The notes under the pieces are model-generated. The model did not search any database, was not told the origin of the DNA, and worked only from the letters and a program-made list of their open reading frames with translations. A program made the translations under genes and the position numbers. This document shows, one piece after another, positions 34,113-43,453 of a DNA stretch of 64,000 nucleotides. Positions within the stretch are counted from its first letter, which is position 1, and each line of letters begins with the position of its first letter. The DNA is from HKST-UBA178 sp965223815 (GTDB lineage Bacteria > Pseudomonadota > Gammaproteobacteria > Chromatiales > Chromatiaceae). The stretch lies in NCBI GenBank assembly GCA_965223815.1, contig OZ245019.1:1302001-1366000 (forward strand), in the 5' to 3' direction.

Positions 34113-34820
34113 CTAATTGTCGGCTATTTGCCCTAGATTGCGGATATCCAGCAGGAAGTTGTTGGGGCGGGTTTCTACCAACAGGCTCCTGCGTTTGAAA
34201 TCGGCAATGGTGCGGCTTGCGGTTTCCGTAGTGATGCCGAGCATGGCACCCATGTCCTCTCGTGAAAAGAGCGTGCATTCACTGCTTTGCTCATTGTCGA
34301 CGAGACGCAGAAGCAGGCGCGCCACTCTCTGTTTGGCTGAACCGGTGGACAGCTCCGTCAACCAGGCATCGGCCTCCTCAAGCGCCTTCTGCCAGCGGTT
34401 AAGCAACTCTTTGTGCAAAATGGGATTGGTCTGGGCGAGCGCCTGCACTACGGATACGGGTAGGCTGCAGGCTTGTACCGGTTGCAGCACCACCGCATCG
34501 TGCTGGTAACCCTGACCCAGGAGGGTCTCCAGACCGGTGACGTCGGTTGGCCGCAGCAGCCTCACGATGCGCTGGGTACCGTCAGGCAGGTACTGCACCA
34601 ATTTCAGAATACCGGACCGGATGGTGAACATACGATCGCCCTTGTCGCCGGTCCGGTAGAGCACCGAGCCCGGAGGCAGACTATAAAGGTCAATGGGCTG
34701 GTGTATTTTATCGAAATCCTGCTCCTCCAATCCGGCAAACAATACTGAATTACGCAGGGTACAGCTGAGGCAATCTGCATGGCCCTCCCACGCCTCTCGG
34801 TCTGTTATCGGCTTCTTCAC
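34113..34820 (-). CDS. Crp/Fnr-family transcriptional regulator
   Basis: A 235-residue regulator with a cyclic-nucleotide-binding-type sensor domain and a C-terminal winged helix. The recognition helix has TTETASRTIADF, with Glu and Ser-Arg in the same spacing as Fnr, so a TTGAT half-site is expected. Cys17, Cys20 and Cys118 match three of the four Fnr cluster ligands; the place of Cys29 in E. coli Fnr is Val26. The start is GTG 34820, two bases after trpB2, so the two are an operon. Confidence 0.85.
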   Translation of the reverse strand: MKKPITDREAWEGHADCLSCTLRNSVLFAGLEEQDFDKIHQPIDLYSLPPGSVLYRTGDKGDRMFTIRSGILKLVQYLPDGTQRIVRLLRPTDVTGLETLLGQGYQHDAVVLQPVQACSLPVSVVQALAQTNPILHKELLNRWQKALEEADAWLTELSTGSAKQRVARLLLRLVDNEQSSECTLFSREDMGAMLGITTETASRTIADFKRRSLLVETRPNNFLLDIRNLGQIADN

Positions 34821-34822
34821 CC

Positions 34823-36184
34823 TTAGCCCATATCGAATTTCACTTGGGGCAGGTGCTTGAGCGACTCCTGGATAGCCTCTTCCGGGTAGTCGTAATCTCT
34901 CAGTTCACCCGAGAAAAACCGATCGTAGGAGGCCATGTCGAAATGGCCGTGCCCGGAGAGGTTGAAAAGCAGTGTCTTGGGTTCACCACTCTGGGTGCAA
35001 CGTCTCGCCTCCTGTACCACGGCAGCAATGGCATGGGTGGACTCGGGAGCAGGGACTATTCCCTCGGTTCGGGCAAACAGGACCCCTGCCTCGAAAGTCT
35101 CCAACTGGGGTACGGCTACCGCATCCACCAGCCCTTCGTGGTGGAGTTGGCTAACGAGTGCGGAATCCCCATGATAGCGAAGCCCACCGGCATGTATCCC
35201 GGGGGGCATGAAATCGTGACCCAGGGTGTACATTTTCAGTAAGGGCGTAAGGCCGATGGCGTCGCCGAAGTCGTAGGCGTAAACGCCCTTGGTCAGTGTT
35301 GGGCAGGATGTCGGTTCCACAGCCACCAGCGATACTTGCTTGCCGGCAGCCTTGTCAGCGAAAAAGGGAAACGCAATACCGCCGAAGTTGGATCCCCCGC
35401 CACAGGGGGCGAATATCATATCCGGGTATTCTCCCACCATCTCCAGCTGCTTTCTCGCCTCTTCTCCGATAACAGTCTGATGCAGCAGAACATGATTCAA
35501 TACCGATCCCAGGGCGTAGTTGGTATCCTCGCGGCCCGCTGCCTCCTCAACTGCCTCAGAGATGGCAATGCCAAGCGAGCCGTTGGATTCCGCATCGCGT
35601 TCCAATATGGTCCTTCCCGATTGGGTGATTTCAGAGGGACTGGCGAAGACGTTGGCGCCCCAGGTTTGCATCATCGAACGCCGGTAGGGCTTTTGGTGAT
35701 AGCTCACTTTGACCATGAAGACCCGGATCTCCAATCCGAAAAGTTGGCCCGCCAGGGCGAGTGAGCACCCCCACTGGCCAGCGCCCGTCTCGGTAGTCAG
35801 ACGCTTGATGCCCGCTTCCCGGTTATAGTAAGCCTGTGCCACAGCAGTATTGGGTTTGTGCGATCCGGCGGGGCTCACTGCCTCATTCTTGTAAAAAATC
35901 TTTGCGGGGGTATTGAGAGCCTGTTCCAATCGGTGGGCGCGATAGAGTGGGGAAGGCCGCCACAGCCGAAGCACCTCGTTGATCTCATCCGGGATGGGAA
36001 TCCAGCGCTCTGCCGACATCTCCTGCTCAATCAGCGCCGGCGGGAATATAGCCGCCAGGGCCTCTGGCCCTACAGGCTTGCCGTCGGGGCCCAGCGGGGG
36101 CGCCGGGGGATTCGGCATGTCAGCCATGACGTTGTACCAGTGGGTGGGCATGTCGCTTTCTTTGAGCAGGATTTTGGTCTTCAC
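34823..36184 (-). CDS. TrpB2-type tryptophan synthase beta-chain-like protein
   Basis: A 453-residue PLP enzyme of the TrpB2 group. The PLP lysine is Lys110 in GSHKPNTA, and TGAGQWGCSLA and APCGGGSNFGG are substrate and phosphate-binding regions. TrpB2 proteins are often free of a TrpA partner, and none is seen here. The start is GTG 36184 with a GGAG site; an ATG at 36151 is an alternative. It is co-transcribed with the Fnr-like gene. Confidence 0.9.
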   Translation of the reverse strand: MKTKILLKESDMPTHWYNVMADMPNPPAPPLGPDGKPVGPEALAAIFPPALIEQEMSAERWIPIPDEINEVLRLWRPSPLYRAHRLEQALNTPAKIFYKNEAVSPAGSHKPNTAVAQAYYNREAGIKRLTTETGAGQWGCSLALAGQLFGLEIRVFMVKVSYHQKPYRRSMMQTWGANVFASPSEITQSGRTILERDAESNGSLGIAISEAVEEAAGREDTNYALGSVLNHVLLHQTVIGEEARKQLEMVGEYPDMIFAPCGGGSNFGGIAFPFFADKAAGKQVSLVAVEPTSCPTLTKGVYAYDFGDAIGLTPLLKMYTLGHDFMPPGIHAGGLRYHGDSALVSQLHHEGLVDAVAVPQLETFEAGVLFARTEGIVPAPESTHAIAAVVQEARRCTQSGEPKTLLFNLSGHGHFDMASYDRFFSGELRDYDYPEEAIQESLKHLPQVKFDMG

Positions 36185-36393
36185 AGTTTCACTCCAGGGT
36201 CATTGGTTCGCCATCTCTTCCAGATCAGCGCCCATCAGCATAGCCGACTAATATTCACACATCAGAGGTAGTGTTAGCCAGTACTGAATGTAAGTGGTTG
36301 GCAGATAACAGTTGGTTGCCATCTGTAGATCCCGTGTCTGCTAGGGGCTGTTATGATGGGGCTCGATGGATACTATCTGCTGAAGTTCTAAAC

Positions 36394-38283
36394 ATGGCAC
36401 TGGTTACCTTACGCGACGTACAACTGGGATTCGGTGGCCCCCACAATTTGCTGGAGGGGGTATCTCTAACCATCGAAAAGGGTGAAAGGGTCTGCTTGCT
36501 GGGGCGAAATGGGACTGGAAAGTCCACTCTGATGCGGCTCATTTCCCGGGAAATACAAGCCGATGACGGTGACCTAGTGGTTCACCAGGGCGTAAAAATC
36601 GCCCGCCTCACCCAGGAGGTCCCTGAGGAAATCGCCGGATCTGTGTTCGACGTCGTCTCTTCAGGCCTGGAACATCTGGGGGATCTGGTCAGGCGTTATC
36701 ATCAATTGACCGTGGAACTCGAAGTGTCGGGGAACGAGGCCCTGTTGCCGCACCTGGCCAAGGTGCAACAGCAATTGGAGAACGCGGATGGCTGGCAGAC
36801 GGAGCAGCGAGTGGAGGCGGTGATCTCCCGTCTGTCGCTCACGGCGGATAATGATTTCGCCACCCTTTCCGGCGGTCTCAAGCGGCGGGTACTACTGGCC
36901 CGTGCGCTGGTCATGTCGCCAGACCTGCTGTTATTGGATGAACCCACCAATCACCTCGACATAGAGGCGATCGATTGGCTGGAGGGTTTTTTGCTTGGTT
37001 ATCCGGGAGCATTGCTGTTCGTGACTCACGACCGCATGTTTTTACAGCGGCTGGCCACCCGCATCATGGAACTTGACCGGGGGCGTCTTTACGATTGGCC
37101 CGGGGACTATGCCAACTATCTGCGTCGCAAGGACGAGCAACTCAATGCCGAAATAAAGGCCGACAGGCTATTTGACAAACGGCTGGCACAGGAAGAGATC
37201 TGGATTCGTCAGGGCATCAAAGCTCGGCGTACCCGGAATGAGGGGCGGGTGAGGGCGTTGCAAGCGATGCGCGAGGCACGTGATCGCAGACGGCATCGAT
37301 CTGGCCAGGTACGAATGTCGCTGCAGGAGACCGAGCGTTCCGGGAAATTGGTCGCGGAGGTGGCGGATATCGGGTACTCCTGGAATGGGGTGCCGATAGT
37401 CAGCGGTTTTTCGACCACCATCCTGAGGGGAGACCGGATCGGTGTGATCGGCCCCAATGGTGCCGGAAAGAGCACGCTTCTCAATCTTCTGCTGGGAAAG
37501 CTTGAGCCGGACAGCGGAAATGTGACTTTGGGCGCCCGCCTGGAGGTTGCCTATTTCGACCAGATGCGTGCTGCGCTTGATGAGGGCAAAACAGTGATCG
37601 ACAATCTCGCCGACGGCAGTGACCAGGTGGTGATCAACGGTACGCCAAAACACGTCATCAGCTATCTGCAGGATTTTCTGTTCCTCCCGGACCGGGCGCA
37701 GCAACCTGTCAAAGTACTCTCAGGTGGTGAACGGAATCGACTTCTGCTTGCCAAGTTGTTCACCAAGCCGGCAAATGTGTTGGTTATGGACGAACCAACC
37801 AACGACCTGGACATGGAGACTCTGGAACTGTTGGAAGAGCTATTGTTGGAATATCGGGGAACACTGTTGCTAGTGAGTCATGACCGCGTTTTTCTCAACA
37901 GCGTAGTAACCAGTACGCTGGTTTTGGAGGGGGACGGCCGGGTGGGCGAGTATGTGGGAGGCTATGACGACTGGCTGCGACAGCGGACTCTGCCAGTGAA
38001 GCCGGCACCTGCGGGCAAGACCAAAGTTTCGACTCTGCGGCAGCAAACAGGACCGAAAAAACTGACCTATATGGCGCAACGGGAACTGGCTGAGTTGCCA
38101 GCGCGTATTGAGTCTTTGGAAGCTGAGCTCGAGGAGATTCACAGCACTATGGCCGAACCGGGATTTTATCGCTCCCCAGGAGAGAGCATCGCGCGAATGA
38201 AGAGCAGGCTAGCAACCCTCGAGGCATCGCTTTCCGCTGCCTATTCACGATGGGAAGAGTTGGAAGCTGCGTCCGGGGGATAG
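36394..38283 (+). CDS. uup: ABC-F ATPase Uup
   Basis: A 629-residue soluble protein with two ABC domains and no membrane domain. The first has GRNGTGKST, LSGGLKRR and LLLLDEPTNHLD; the second has GPNGAGKST, LSGGERNR and VLVMDEPTNDLD. A C-terminal coiled-coil of about 90 residues is typical of Uup. ABC-F proteins act on the ribosome or in DNA transactions. The frame is open to 36271, but ATG 36394 (MALVTLRDVQL) is the family start. Confidence 0.93.
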   Translation: MALVTLRDVQLGFGGPHNLLEGVSLTIEKGERVCLLGRNGTGKSTLMRLISREIQADDGDLVVHQGVKIARLTQEVPEEIAGSVFDVVSSGLEHLGDLVRRYHQLTVELEVSGNEALLPHLAKVQQQLENADGWQTEQRVEAVISRLSLTADNDFATLSGGLKRRVLLARALVMSPDLLLLDEPTNHLDIEAIDWLEGFLLGYPGALLFVTHDRMFLQRLATRIMELDRGRLYDWPGDYANYLRRKDEQLNAEIKADRLFDKRLAQEEIWIRQGIKARRTRNEGRVRALQAMREARDRRRHRSGQVRMSLQETERSGKLVAEVADIGYSWNGVPIVSGFSTTILRGDRIGVIGPNGAGKSTLLNLLLGKLEPDSGNVTLGARLEVAYFDQMRAALDEGKTVIDNLADGSDQVVINGTPKHVISYLQDFLFLPDRAQQPVKVLSGGERNRLLLAKLFTKPANVLVMDEPTNDLDMETLELLEELLLEYRGTLLLVSHDRVFLNSVVTSTLVLEGDGRVGEYVGGYDDWLRQRTLPVKPAPAGKTKVSTLRQQTGPKKLTYMAQRELAELPARIESLEAELEEIHSTMAEPGFYRSPGESIARMKSRLATLEASLSAAYSRWEELEAASGG

Positions 38284-38387
38284 GGTGAAGCCTCACAATC
38301 CGGTTTGCAGGATGGACCGCTATTCTGCACTATCTGGACCAGAGCCGGGGTTCGCGGCTGACAATTTAAGCAGAAGAGGAAGCGAGT

Positions 38388-39245
38388 ATGAAATGGAGGG
38401 GCAGGAGGTCAAGTAGTAACGTGGAGGACCGCCGTGGGTCGGGTATGGCCCGTAAGGTCGGAGGAGGAGGCATCGGTGTCGTTTTGCTCGCCTTGGTGGC
38501 GATGTATTTTGGTGTCGATCCCAGCGTAGTGTTAAACCAAGGCGGGGGGATGCTGAGTGGGGGTTCCAAGACCGAGACCGCACCCTATAAACCGACAGCA
38601 GAGGAGGCGGAGCTGGCGGCCTTCGTCTCGGTGGTGTTGGCAGAAACCGAGGACACCTGGCATGAAATTTTTCGTGGCCTTGATGGACGTTACCAGGAAC
38701 CTACGCTGGTCCTCTTCAGCGGTAGTGTGCAATCTGCTTGCGGCCTGGGCCAGGCGGCTATGGGGCCGTTTTACTGCCCGGGAGACAAGAAGGTATATAT
38801 CGATCTCAGTTTTTACCGGGATCTGAAAAACCGCCACCGAGCCCCTGGAGATTTCGCGCAGGCCTATGTCATCGCCCACGAAGTGGGGCACCATGTACAG
38901 AATTTGCTGGGTATCTCCGGAAAAGTTGAACAGGCGAAACGACGTATGACCAAAGAGGAGGGAAACGTACTCTCGGTGATGTTGGAATTACAGGCCGACT
39001 GTTTTTCCGGTGTCTGGGCACATGACGCCAAACGTGCGCAGATCCTTGAGGCGGGGGATGTGGAGGAGGCATTAACCGCGGCCAGCGCCATAGGTGACGA
39101 TCGCTTGCAACGTCAGGCCCGAGGATATGTGACCCCGGAATCTTTTACCCACGGTACCTCGGAACAACGCGTCCGCTGGTTCAAAACCGGTTTACAACAA
39201 GGTGATATCAACAGCTGCAACACATTCGGAGCCGAGCGGTTGTGA
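38388..39245 (+). CDS. YpfJ-family neutral zinc metallopeptidase
   Basis: A 285-residue inner-membrane protein with one helix (about residues 27-43) and a periplasmic peptidase domain. HEVGH at 164-168 is the zinc and catalytic site. The substrate is unknown. The ATG has an AGAGGAAG site upstream. It is 104 bases downstream of uup and converges on gspB. Confidence 0.92.
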   Translation: MKWRGRRSSSNVEDRRGSGMARKVGGGGIGVVLLALVAMYFGVDPSVVLNQGGGMLSGGSKTETAPYKPTAEEAELAAFVSVVLAETEDTWHEIFRGLDGRYQEPTLVLFSGSVQSACGLGQAAMGPFYCPGDKKVYIDLSFYRDLKNRHRAPGDFAQAYVIAHEVGHHVQNLLGISGKVEQAKRRMTKEEGNVLSVMLELQADCFSGVWAHDAKRAQILEAGDVEEALTAASAIGDDRLQRQARGYVTPESFTHGTSEQRVRWFKTGLQQGDINSCNTFGAERL

Positions 39246-39276
39246 CGGTGGTGGGTGTTTCGGGGTGATTGCCTGG

Positions 39277-39301
39277 TGTACCGGCGTCCACTACCGGTAC
39301 A
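39277..39301. repeat. Inverted repeat at the YpfJ-like/gspB junction
   Basis: TGTACCGG (39277-39284) pairs with CCGGTACA (39294-39301) across a 9-base loop. It spans the gspB stop codon and lies 32 bases after the YpfJ stop. It may end transcription from one or both sides. Confidence 0.35.
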
Positions 39302-40196
39302 TGGCCTCGAAGAAGCGGTGGCCCTCGAAATTAAAGACCACTCCATTTTTTAAAATTTGCTCGACAACAAGTCCCTCGGCGGTTCTTTCCCCCTGCACCA
39401 CTTTGTGAGTATTGAGAATGATAAATCGTCGCGCGACCTGGTCTGAGTAAGCCAACACACTGACTTTGCGTTTTGGCAGCCGCGCTTGAATGGCCTGGGG
39501 CAATCCAGCAGCCGGTCCGGGTAGTGCAATCGGTGGCGGAATTTCCGTTTCAGCCGGCGCACTAGGGGCGGACGGGGCCGATTTGGCGGAAGCTGAATCG
39601 GCTTGAGTGTCCCTCCGCTTGGTGGAAACTGGGCGCTGCTTTTCGGCCAGTTGTCTTTTGAGCTCCAACATCTCCTGCTGCATCTGCTGTACCCTGTCCG
39701 GTGATTGTTGCGAGGATGCTTCCTGAGTGCGCTCTGCGCCGCGGGCCTGGATTTTATTGGTATCTGGTAAGGTGGGAACGGCGATCTCTTCGGTGGTTAA
39801 AGGTTCTCCGGTTAAGGCGGTTTGACTGGAGGTTTGCGGTTCCAGTTGTGCTGGCTTGACCTCTGGCACCGCCGTTACCGGCGGCGGTGAGAGAGGTTGG
39901 GCCAGTGGTCTATCATCATCCCCGGGGAGCGTTTTCGCACCCTCGCCGGTATTGCCGACCCTATCCGCCACCGTGGGCGGGCTCGTTTTCCCAACGAATT
40001 CGTCGATCAGCAGGAGTGACAACGCAAGCAGTGCAATTACGAGCAGGATGCTCAAAACTGATACCAGTATCCAGGAAACACTTTTGGGGGTGGCGGTCTC
40101 TTCGGTCGGCATTTGGGCCGCCGTCGCCAGTGTCGGTGTTTCACCCAGGGCGCGTTCCTGCTGGGACCTTTTCAAAGCTTCTAAAATATACGACAT
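39291..40196 (-). CDS. gspB: GspB/ExeB-like protein
   Basis: A 301-residue inner-membrane protein: the family opening MSYILEALKRSQQERALG, one helix near residues 44-68, a long proline-rich periplasmic linker, and a C-terminal GspB domain (LVVEQILKNGVVFNFEGHRFFEAMYR, here seen as ILKNGVVFNFEGHRF). It partners GspA/ExeA in inserting the type II secretin through peptidoglycan. It lies 10 bases downstream of the exeA-like gene. Confidence 0.88.
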   Translation of the reverse strand: MSYILEALKRSQQERALGETPTLATAAQMPTEETATPKSVSWILVSVLSILLVIALLALSLLLIDEFVGKTSPPTVADRVGNTGEGAKTLPGDDDRPLAQPLSPPPVTAVPEVKPAQLEPQTSSQTALTGEPLTTEEIAVPTLPDTNKIQARGAERTQEASSQQSPDRVQQMQQEMLELKRQLAEKQRPVSTKRRDTQADSASAKSAPSAPSAPAETEIPPPIALPGPAAGLPQAIQARLPKRKVSVLAYSDQVARRFIILNTHKVVQGERTAEGLVVEQILKNGVVFNFEGHRFFEAMYR

Positions 40197-40206
40197 CCCG
40201 GAGTGC

Positions 40207-42039
40207 CTATGGTAGACGCGACAGTCGCGGTGTATCAGGCAGGTCCGCGGCTGTGTTGAGGTAAATCATAGTTTCAGGGCCCACCAGGCCGTCGGGGTCA
40301 AGCCCATGCTGCTGTTGAAAACGACGAACCTCCTCACCAAGGCTGCTATCGAATTGGCCTGATTCGGGCGCCGCCAATTTCCATCCGGGAATCTGCACCA
40401 GGGCCTGCCGTAGCCAGCGCACATAGGGTTCGGGCGAACCGGGGCCGATTAAAAGATCGCCTCCGGGTGGCGGGCGCCAAAGCAGTAAGAAATCCCCTTG
40501 CCAGAAGTTGTCAAGCAGATTGAGCGGCACCAGGGTCCCACTGCCTTCGTCATTGAGCACCGCGTTGGTTCTTCTGATTTCGCGGATCAATGCATAACCT
40601 GATCTTGTCCCCCCGGCCCAGGTGAGTCGTATCAGTGCGGGCCGGTCGTATCTGATCAGCTTTTCCCAGTCACTCCTTCCCTGACGGCAAAGCAGTGCGA
40701 ACGACTCTACGGCGTCACAGGAGGATTCGGCTTGGGGATCCAGAGGCTCTTTGATCCAGAGCTGGAGTAACCGGGCTACTGCTTTTTGCTCACTGACAGT
40801 CAACCTTTCGAGATCTGCGTCGCCGAGCTGTTGCAGAATTTGGAGTTCAGCCGTGGCAGCCTCTGGCGGCCGCCCAGAAGCCACCGGGTCAAGCTTTTCT
40901 TCGGCCGGGAGTGCTACGGTATCCTCTTCCGAAGCGGGACGCGGTATTGGGGAAGATGCCTTCGCTGCAGCGAATTGGGCTGCGCTCTCCACTCTGTCTT
41001 GACGCTCAGAAAGAGGCGCTTCGAGGACCTCGGGGGCTGGTCCAGGGGAGCTGGGCGGGCGCTCTATAACAGAAGGCTGGCGAGCCGCCGACGCCGGACT
41101 CAGCGCCACAGGAGCATTGTCCACGAGGCGCAGTGGACGAAAGTACGATAGCGCAACCGCTCCAAAAACGGCAAGTAACAAAAACAAGGAGACCGGGGTG
41201 GCGATATTGCGCTTGCTGCTGGGTAAATTGGTGCTGCCCTTTAATTCCGAGGCCGCCTTCTGGACGATAGGTTTGTCGACCTGTTGCTTGTGGGTGGCAA
41301 ATGCTCCCAGCAAGGCGCGATCGCAAAGAATATTTATCAGCCGGGGTACTCCTCCGGTTAGCCCGTGTATCTCAGACAGGGCCGCTGGGGTGAATAGCGG
41401 ATGATTGACTCCGGCGACCGCCAGACGATGACGGATATAGCCCTTGGTCTCGTCACGGGATAGCGGCATCAGGTGATAGCGGGCGGTGATCCTTTGTGCC
41501 AGCTGACGCAGATTCTTTCTTTCCAGCAGATCCCGCAGTTCCGGCTGGCCTATAAGAAAAACTTGCAGCAGCTTGTGGGTATGGGTCTCAAGATTGGTTA
41601 ACAATCGGATCTGCTCGAGAACTTCAGGGCTAAGATTCTGGGCTTCGTCGATCATCAGCACCGGTCTCTGGTGGCAGGCGTGGGCCTCCAGCAGATAGTG
41701 ATTGAGTTTGTCCAGCAGAACGCGAGTGGAGTCGGTCTCCTCCGGAACCGGGATTCCAAACTCGTTACAGATGGTGTGCAGCAATTCAGGAGCGGTGAGC
41801 GCTGGGTTCAGGATTAAAGCGACGTGCACCTGTGGGGGAACCTGCTCCAGGAAGGCTCTGCAGACTGTGGTTTTACCAGTCCCAACTTCGCCGGTAAGCA
41901 GCACGAACCCGCCTCCTTCTCCAGCGCCGTACAGGAGGTGAGCCAATGCCTCCCTGTGCTCCTGGGTGAGGAACAGATAGCGCGGATCCGGGGTTATGGA
42001 AAAGCCCGGCTCCTTCAGGCCGAAATGTTTTGTGAACAT
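40207..42039 (-). CDS. exeA: ExeA/GspA-like ATPase with peptidoglycan-binding domain
   Basis: A 610-residue protein. The N-terminal AAA ATPase has Walker A GEVGTGKTT at residues 50-58 and Walker B VLMIDEAQN at 127-135. One transmembrane helix is near 270-290. The C-terminus is a peptidoglycan-binding domain with VRRFQQQHGLDPDGLVGPET. ExeA with ExeB remodels peptidoglycan for secretin assembly. ATG 42039 (MFTKHFGLKEPGFSIT) is the family start. Other type II secretion genes are not in the window. Confidence 0.92.
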   Translation of the reverse strand: MFTKHFGLKEPGFSITPDPRYLFLTQEHREALAHLLYGAGEGGGFVLLTGEVGTGKTTVCRAFLEQVPPQVHVALILNPALTAPELLHTICNEFGIPVPEETDSTRVLLDKLNHYLLEAHACHQRPVLMIDEAQNLSPEVLEQIRLLTNLETHTHKLLQVFLIGQPELRDLLERKNLRQLAQRITARYHLMPLSRDETKGYIRHRLAVAGVNHPLFTPAALSEIHGLTGGVPRLINILCDRALLGAFATHKQQVDKPIVQKAASELKGSTNLPSSKRNIATPVSLFLLLAVFGAVALSYFRPLRLVDNAPVALSPASAARQPSVIERPPSSPGPAPEVLEAPLSERQDRVESAAQFAAAKASSPIPRPASEEDTVALPAEEKLDPVASGRPPEAATAELQILQQLGDADLERLTVSEQKAVARLLQLWIKEPLDPQAESSCDAVESFALLCRQGRSDWEKLIRYDRPALIRLTWAGGTRSGYALIREIRRTNAVLNDEGSGTLVPLNLLDNFWQGDFLLLWRPPPGGDLLIGPGSPEPYVRWLRQALVQIPGWKLAAPESGQFDSSLGEEVRRFQQQHGLDPDGLVGPETMIYLNTAADLPDTPRLSRLP

Positions 42040-42089
42040 AGACCGCGCAGCACCGATTAGCGTATCTGCCGTCTTAAAAAACGCATATC

Positions 42090-42105
42090 CGGTTAAGGTT
42101 AACCG
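42090..42105. repeat. Short inverted repeat upstream of exeA
   Basis: CGGTTA (42090-42095) pairs with TAACCG (42100-42105) around AGGT, about 50 bases upstream of the exeA start. It could be an operator, or part of the end of the previous transcript, which also has a TTTTTT run on the minus strand near 42145. Confidence 0.3.
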
Positions 42106-42154
42106 ATTAGTGCATGTTTCGACAGTTGCATTTGAGGGAATCCGTAAAAAAGCC

Positions 42155-42835
42155 TTAGGGTGAAATGCCCCCTCCTCGGGCATTCTGCAGTATCCGATTC
42201 AGTTGCCGGTTGTCCATTCGAATGCCCAATTGACAAATTTCGCTGACGGCTTCCAGTAAGGTGTTGAAGGGTTTGCAGTCGGAGGCCATAGGATCTATCT
42301 CGAAGCATTCCCAGTACGCTTCGGCTACTACCGTGATAAATTGAATCTGCGGTTCATTGTCCCCGGGGGTGTTGGTGCGACTTGCGGCCGCTTCGCGGTC
42401 ACAGGCGTCGGCAAGGCGCTCAATGTGACCTTCCAGCGCCTCCAGATAGGTGTGGTCGTGTCCGCGTACAAAGGGATCAGATGCAGCCAATCTCTCCAGA
42501 ATCACCTCCCTGGATGGCGGCGCCAGTCCCCGTAGTTTCTCACCAAGTGTCTCCGCGCTCCGGGCGATTACCAGAAGATCACTGCCATTTCCTAAGGGTG
42601 GTGGGGCGGCGTCCTGATGCAGCGCATCTCTTTCGTACTCGGCGAGCTCGTATTCCAGTGCGATGATGAATATCCGGCGCCCTTCTTGGTCGCCAATATC
42701 CAGGTCTTCGAGTAGCGCCTCGACCGCTTGGTGTTGCTCCTGCTCGAAATATCGGGGTGCCATGAAACGGGTCACGATCTCGCCCTCGAACTGGTTCAGT
42801 ACTCGAATCCTCGACGCACCGCTAGTTGCATCCAA
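42155..42835 (-). CDS. Hypothetical cytosolic protein
   Basis: A 226-residue acidic soluble protein that I do not recognise. It has IFIIALEYELAEYERDAL in the first third, DPFVRGHDHTYLEALEGHIE in the middle, and ends in QLNRILQNARGGG. It is predicted to be largely helical with no membrane segment or signal. The start used is TTG 42835; an ATG at 42763 is possible. It is upstream of exeA-gspB on the same strand, so it may share an operon. Confidence 0.6.
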   Translation of the reverse strand: MDATSGASRIRVLNQFEGEIVTRFMAPRYFEQEQHQAVEALLEDLDIGDQEGRRIFIIALEYELAEYERDALHQDAAPPPLGNGSDLLVIARSAETLGEKLRGLAPPSREVILERLAASDPFVRGHDHTYLEALEGHIERLADACDREAAASRTNTPGDNEPQIQFITVVAEAYWECFEIDPMASDCKPFNTLLEAVSEICQLGIRMDNRQLNRILQNARGGGISP

Positions 42836-42933
42836 ACTAACACTATCCAGGCAACAAGTCTTTATGCTTCGCCTTTCTACTGGGAGGGGGTGTCGGGGCG
42901 CTGGCGCCGGGGACCTGTGACAGGGTGTCAGGT

Positions 42934-42962
42934 AAAAAAAATCCCTTAACTGTTAAGGGATT
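42934..42962 (-). terminator. Rho-independent terminator (minus strand)
   Basis: A perfect 10-bp stem AATCCCTTAA/TTAAGGGATT (42940-42949 and 42953-42962) with a 3-base loop is followed on the minus strand by a run of eight T bases (A-run at 42934-42941). It is the clearest terminator in the window and should end the transcript of the 67-residue gene. Confidence 0.85.
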
Positions 42963-43057
42963 AGTTTGCACAACATCTGGTTTCAGCTTGTTATTATGAC
43001 GAGAAGAAATACCTCCACGTTGGGAGTTGGTCAGTTAAAGTAGCGCTCTATTTGGGC

Positions 43058-43261
43058 TTATGCCCAGCTGTAGACCACCATGCGGTATGATTCCGGATCC
43101 ATCTCCTGCAACTCAGCCAAGTCAGGCGCGAACTCAAGGTTCGCTGCATGCAGTGCGATTCGATCATCTTCGTTTGGCAGCCTTCTCGCATCGCTGCGTA
43201 CATAGAGATGGGAGGGAGTGCACAGTTCGGGGTGCGGCAGCATATCGTCACTGATGGTCAT
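43058..43261 (-). CDS. 67-residue uncharacterised protein
   Basis: A small acidic soluble protein starting MTISDDMLPHPELCTPSH and ending YRMVVYSWA. The ATG at 43261 has a GGAG site 10 bases upstream, an AT-rich promoter region lies upstream, and a strong terminator lies 95 bases downstream. That makes it a self-contained transcription unit. I recognise no domain. Confidence 0.6.
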   Translation of the reverse strand: MTISDDMLPHPELCTPSHLYVRSDARRLPNEDDRIALHAANLEFAPDLAELQEMDPESYRMVVYSWA

Positions 43262-43303
43262 CTTCTGGATCTCCGATCTGATGTTGCATCTAAATCAGCA
43301 AGA

Positions 43304-43332
43304 GCTATGCCATTCATAAAAAAATATATCAA
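43304..43332 (-). promoter_or_regulatory. Candidate promoter of the 67-residue gene
   Basis: On the minus strand, TTGATA (43327-43332) is followed after 17 bases by CATAGC (43304-43309), in an AT-rich stretch about 45 bases upstream of the gene. The -10 is poor, so this is tentative. Confidence 0.3.
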
Positions 43333-43453
43333 TATTAATGAGTTGGAGTGCATCCTCTAATATAGGTTGGGATTTACTATCTGAAGTGTAAGATTTGCTG
43401 ACAGCGGATCGCAAGATTCGCAAGGGTTTGCGCACATTGATCGGCGGGTGTTG

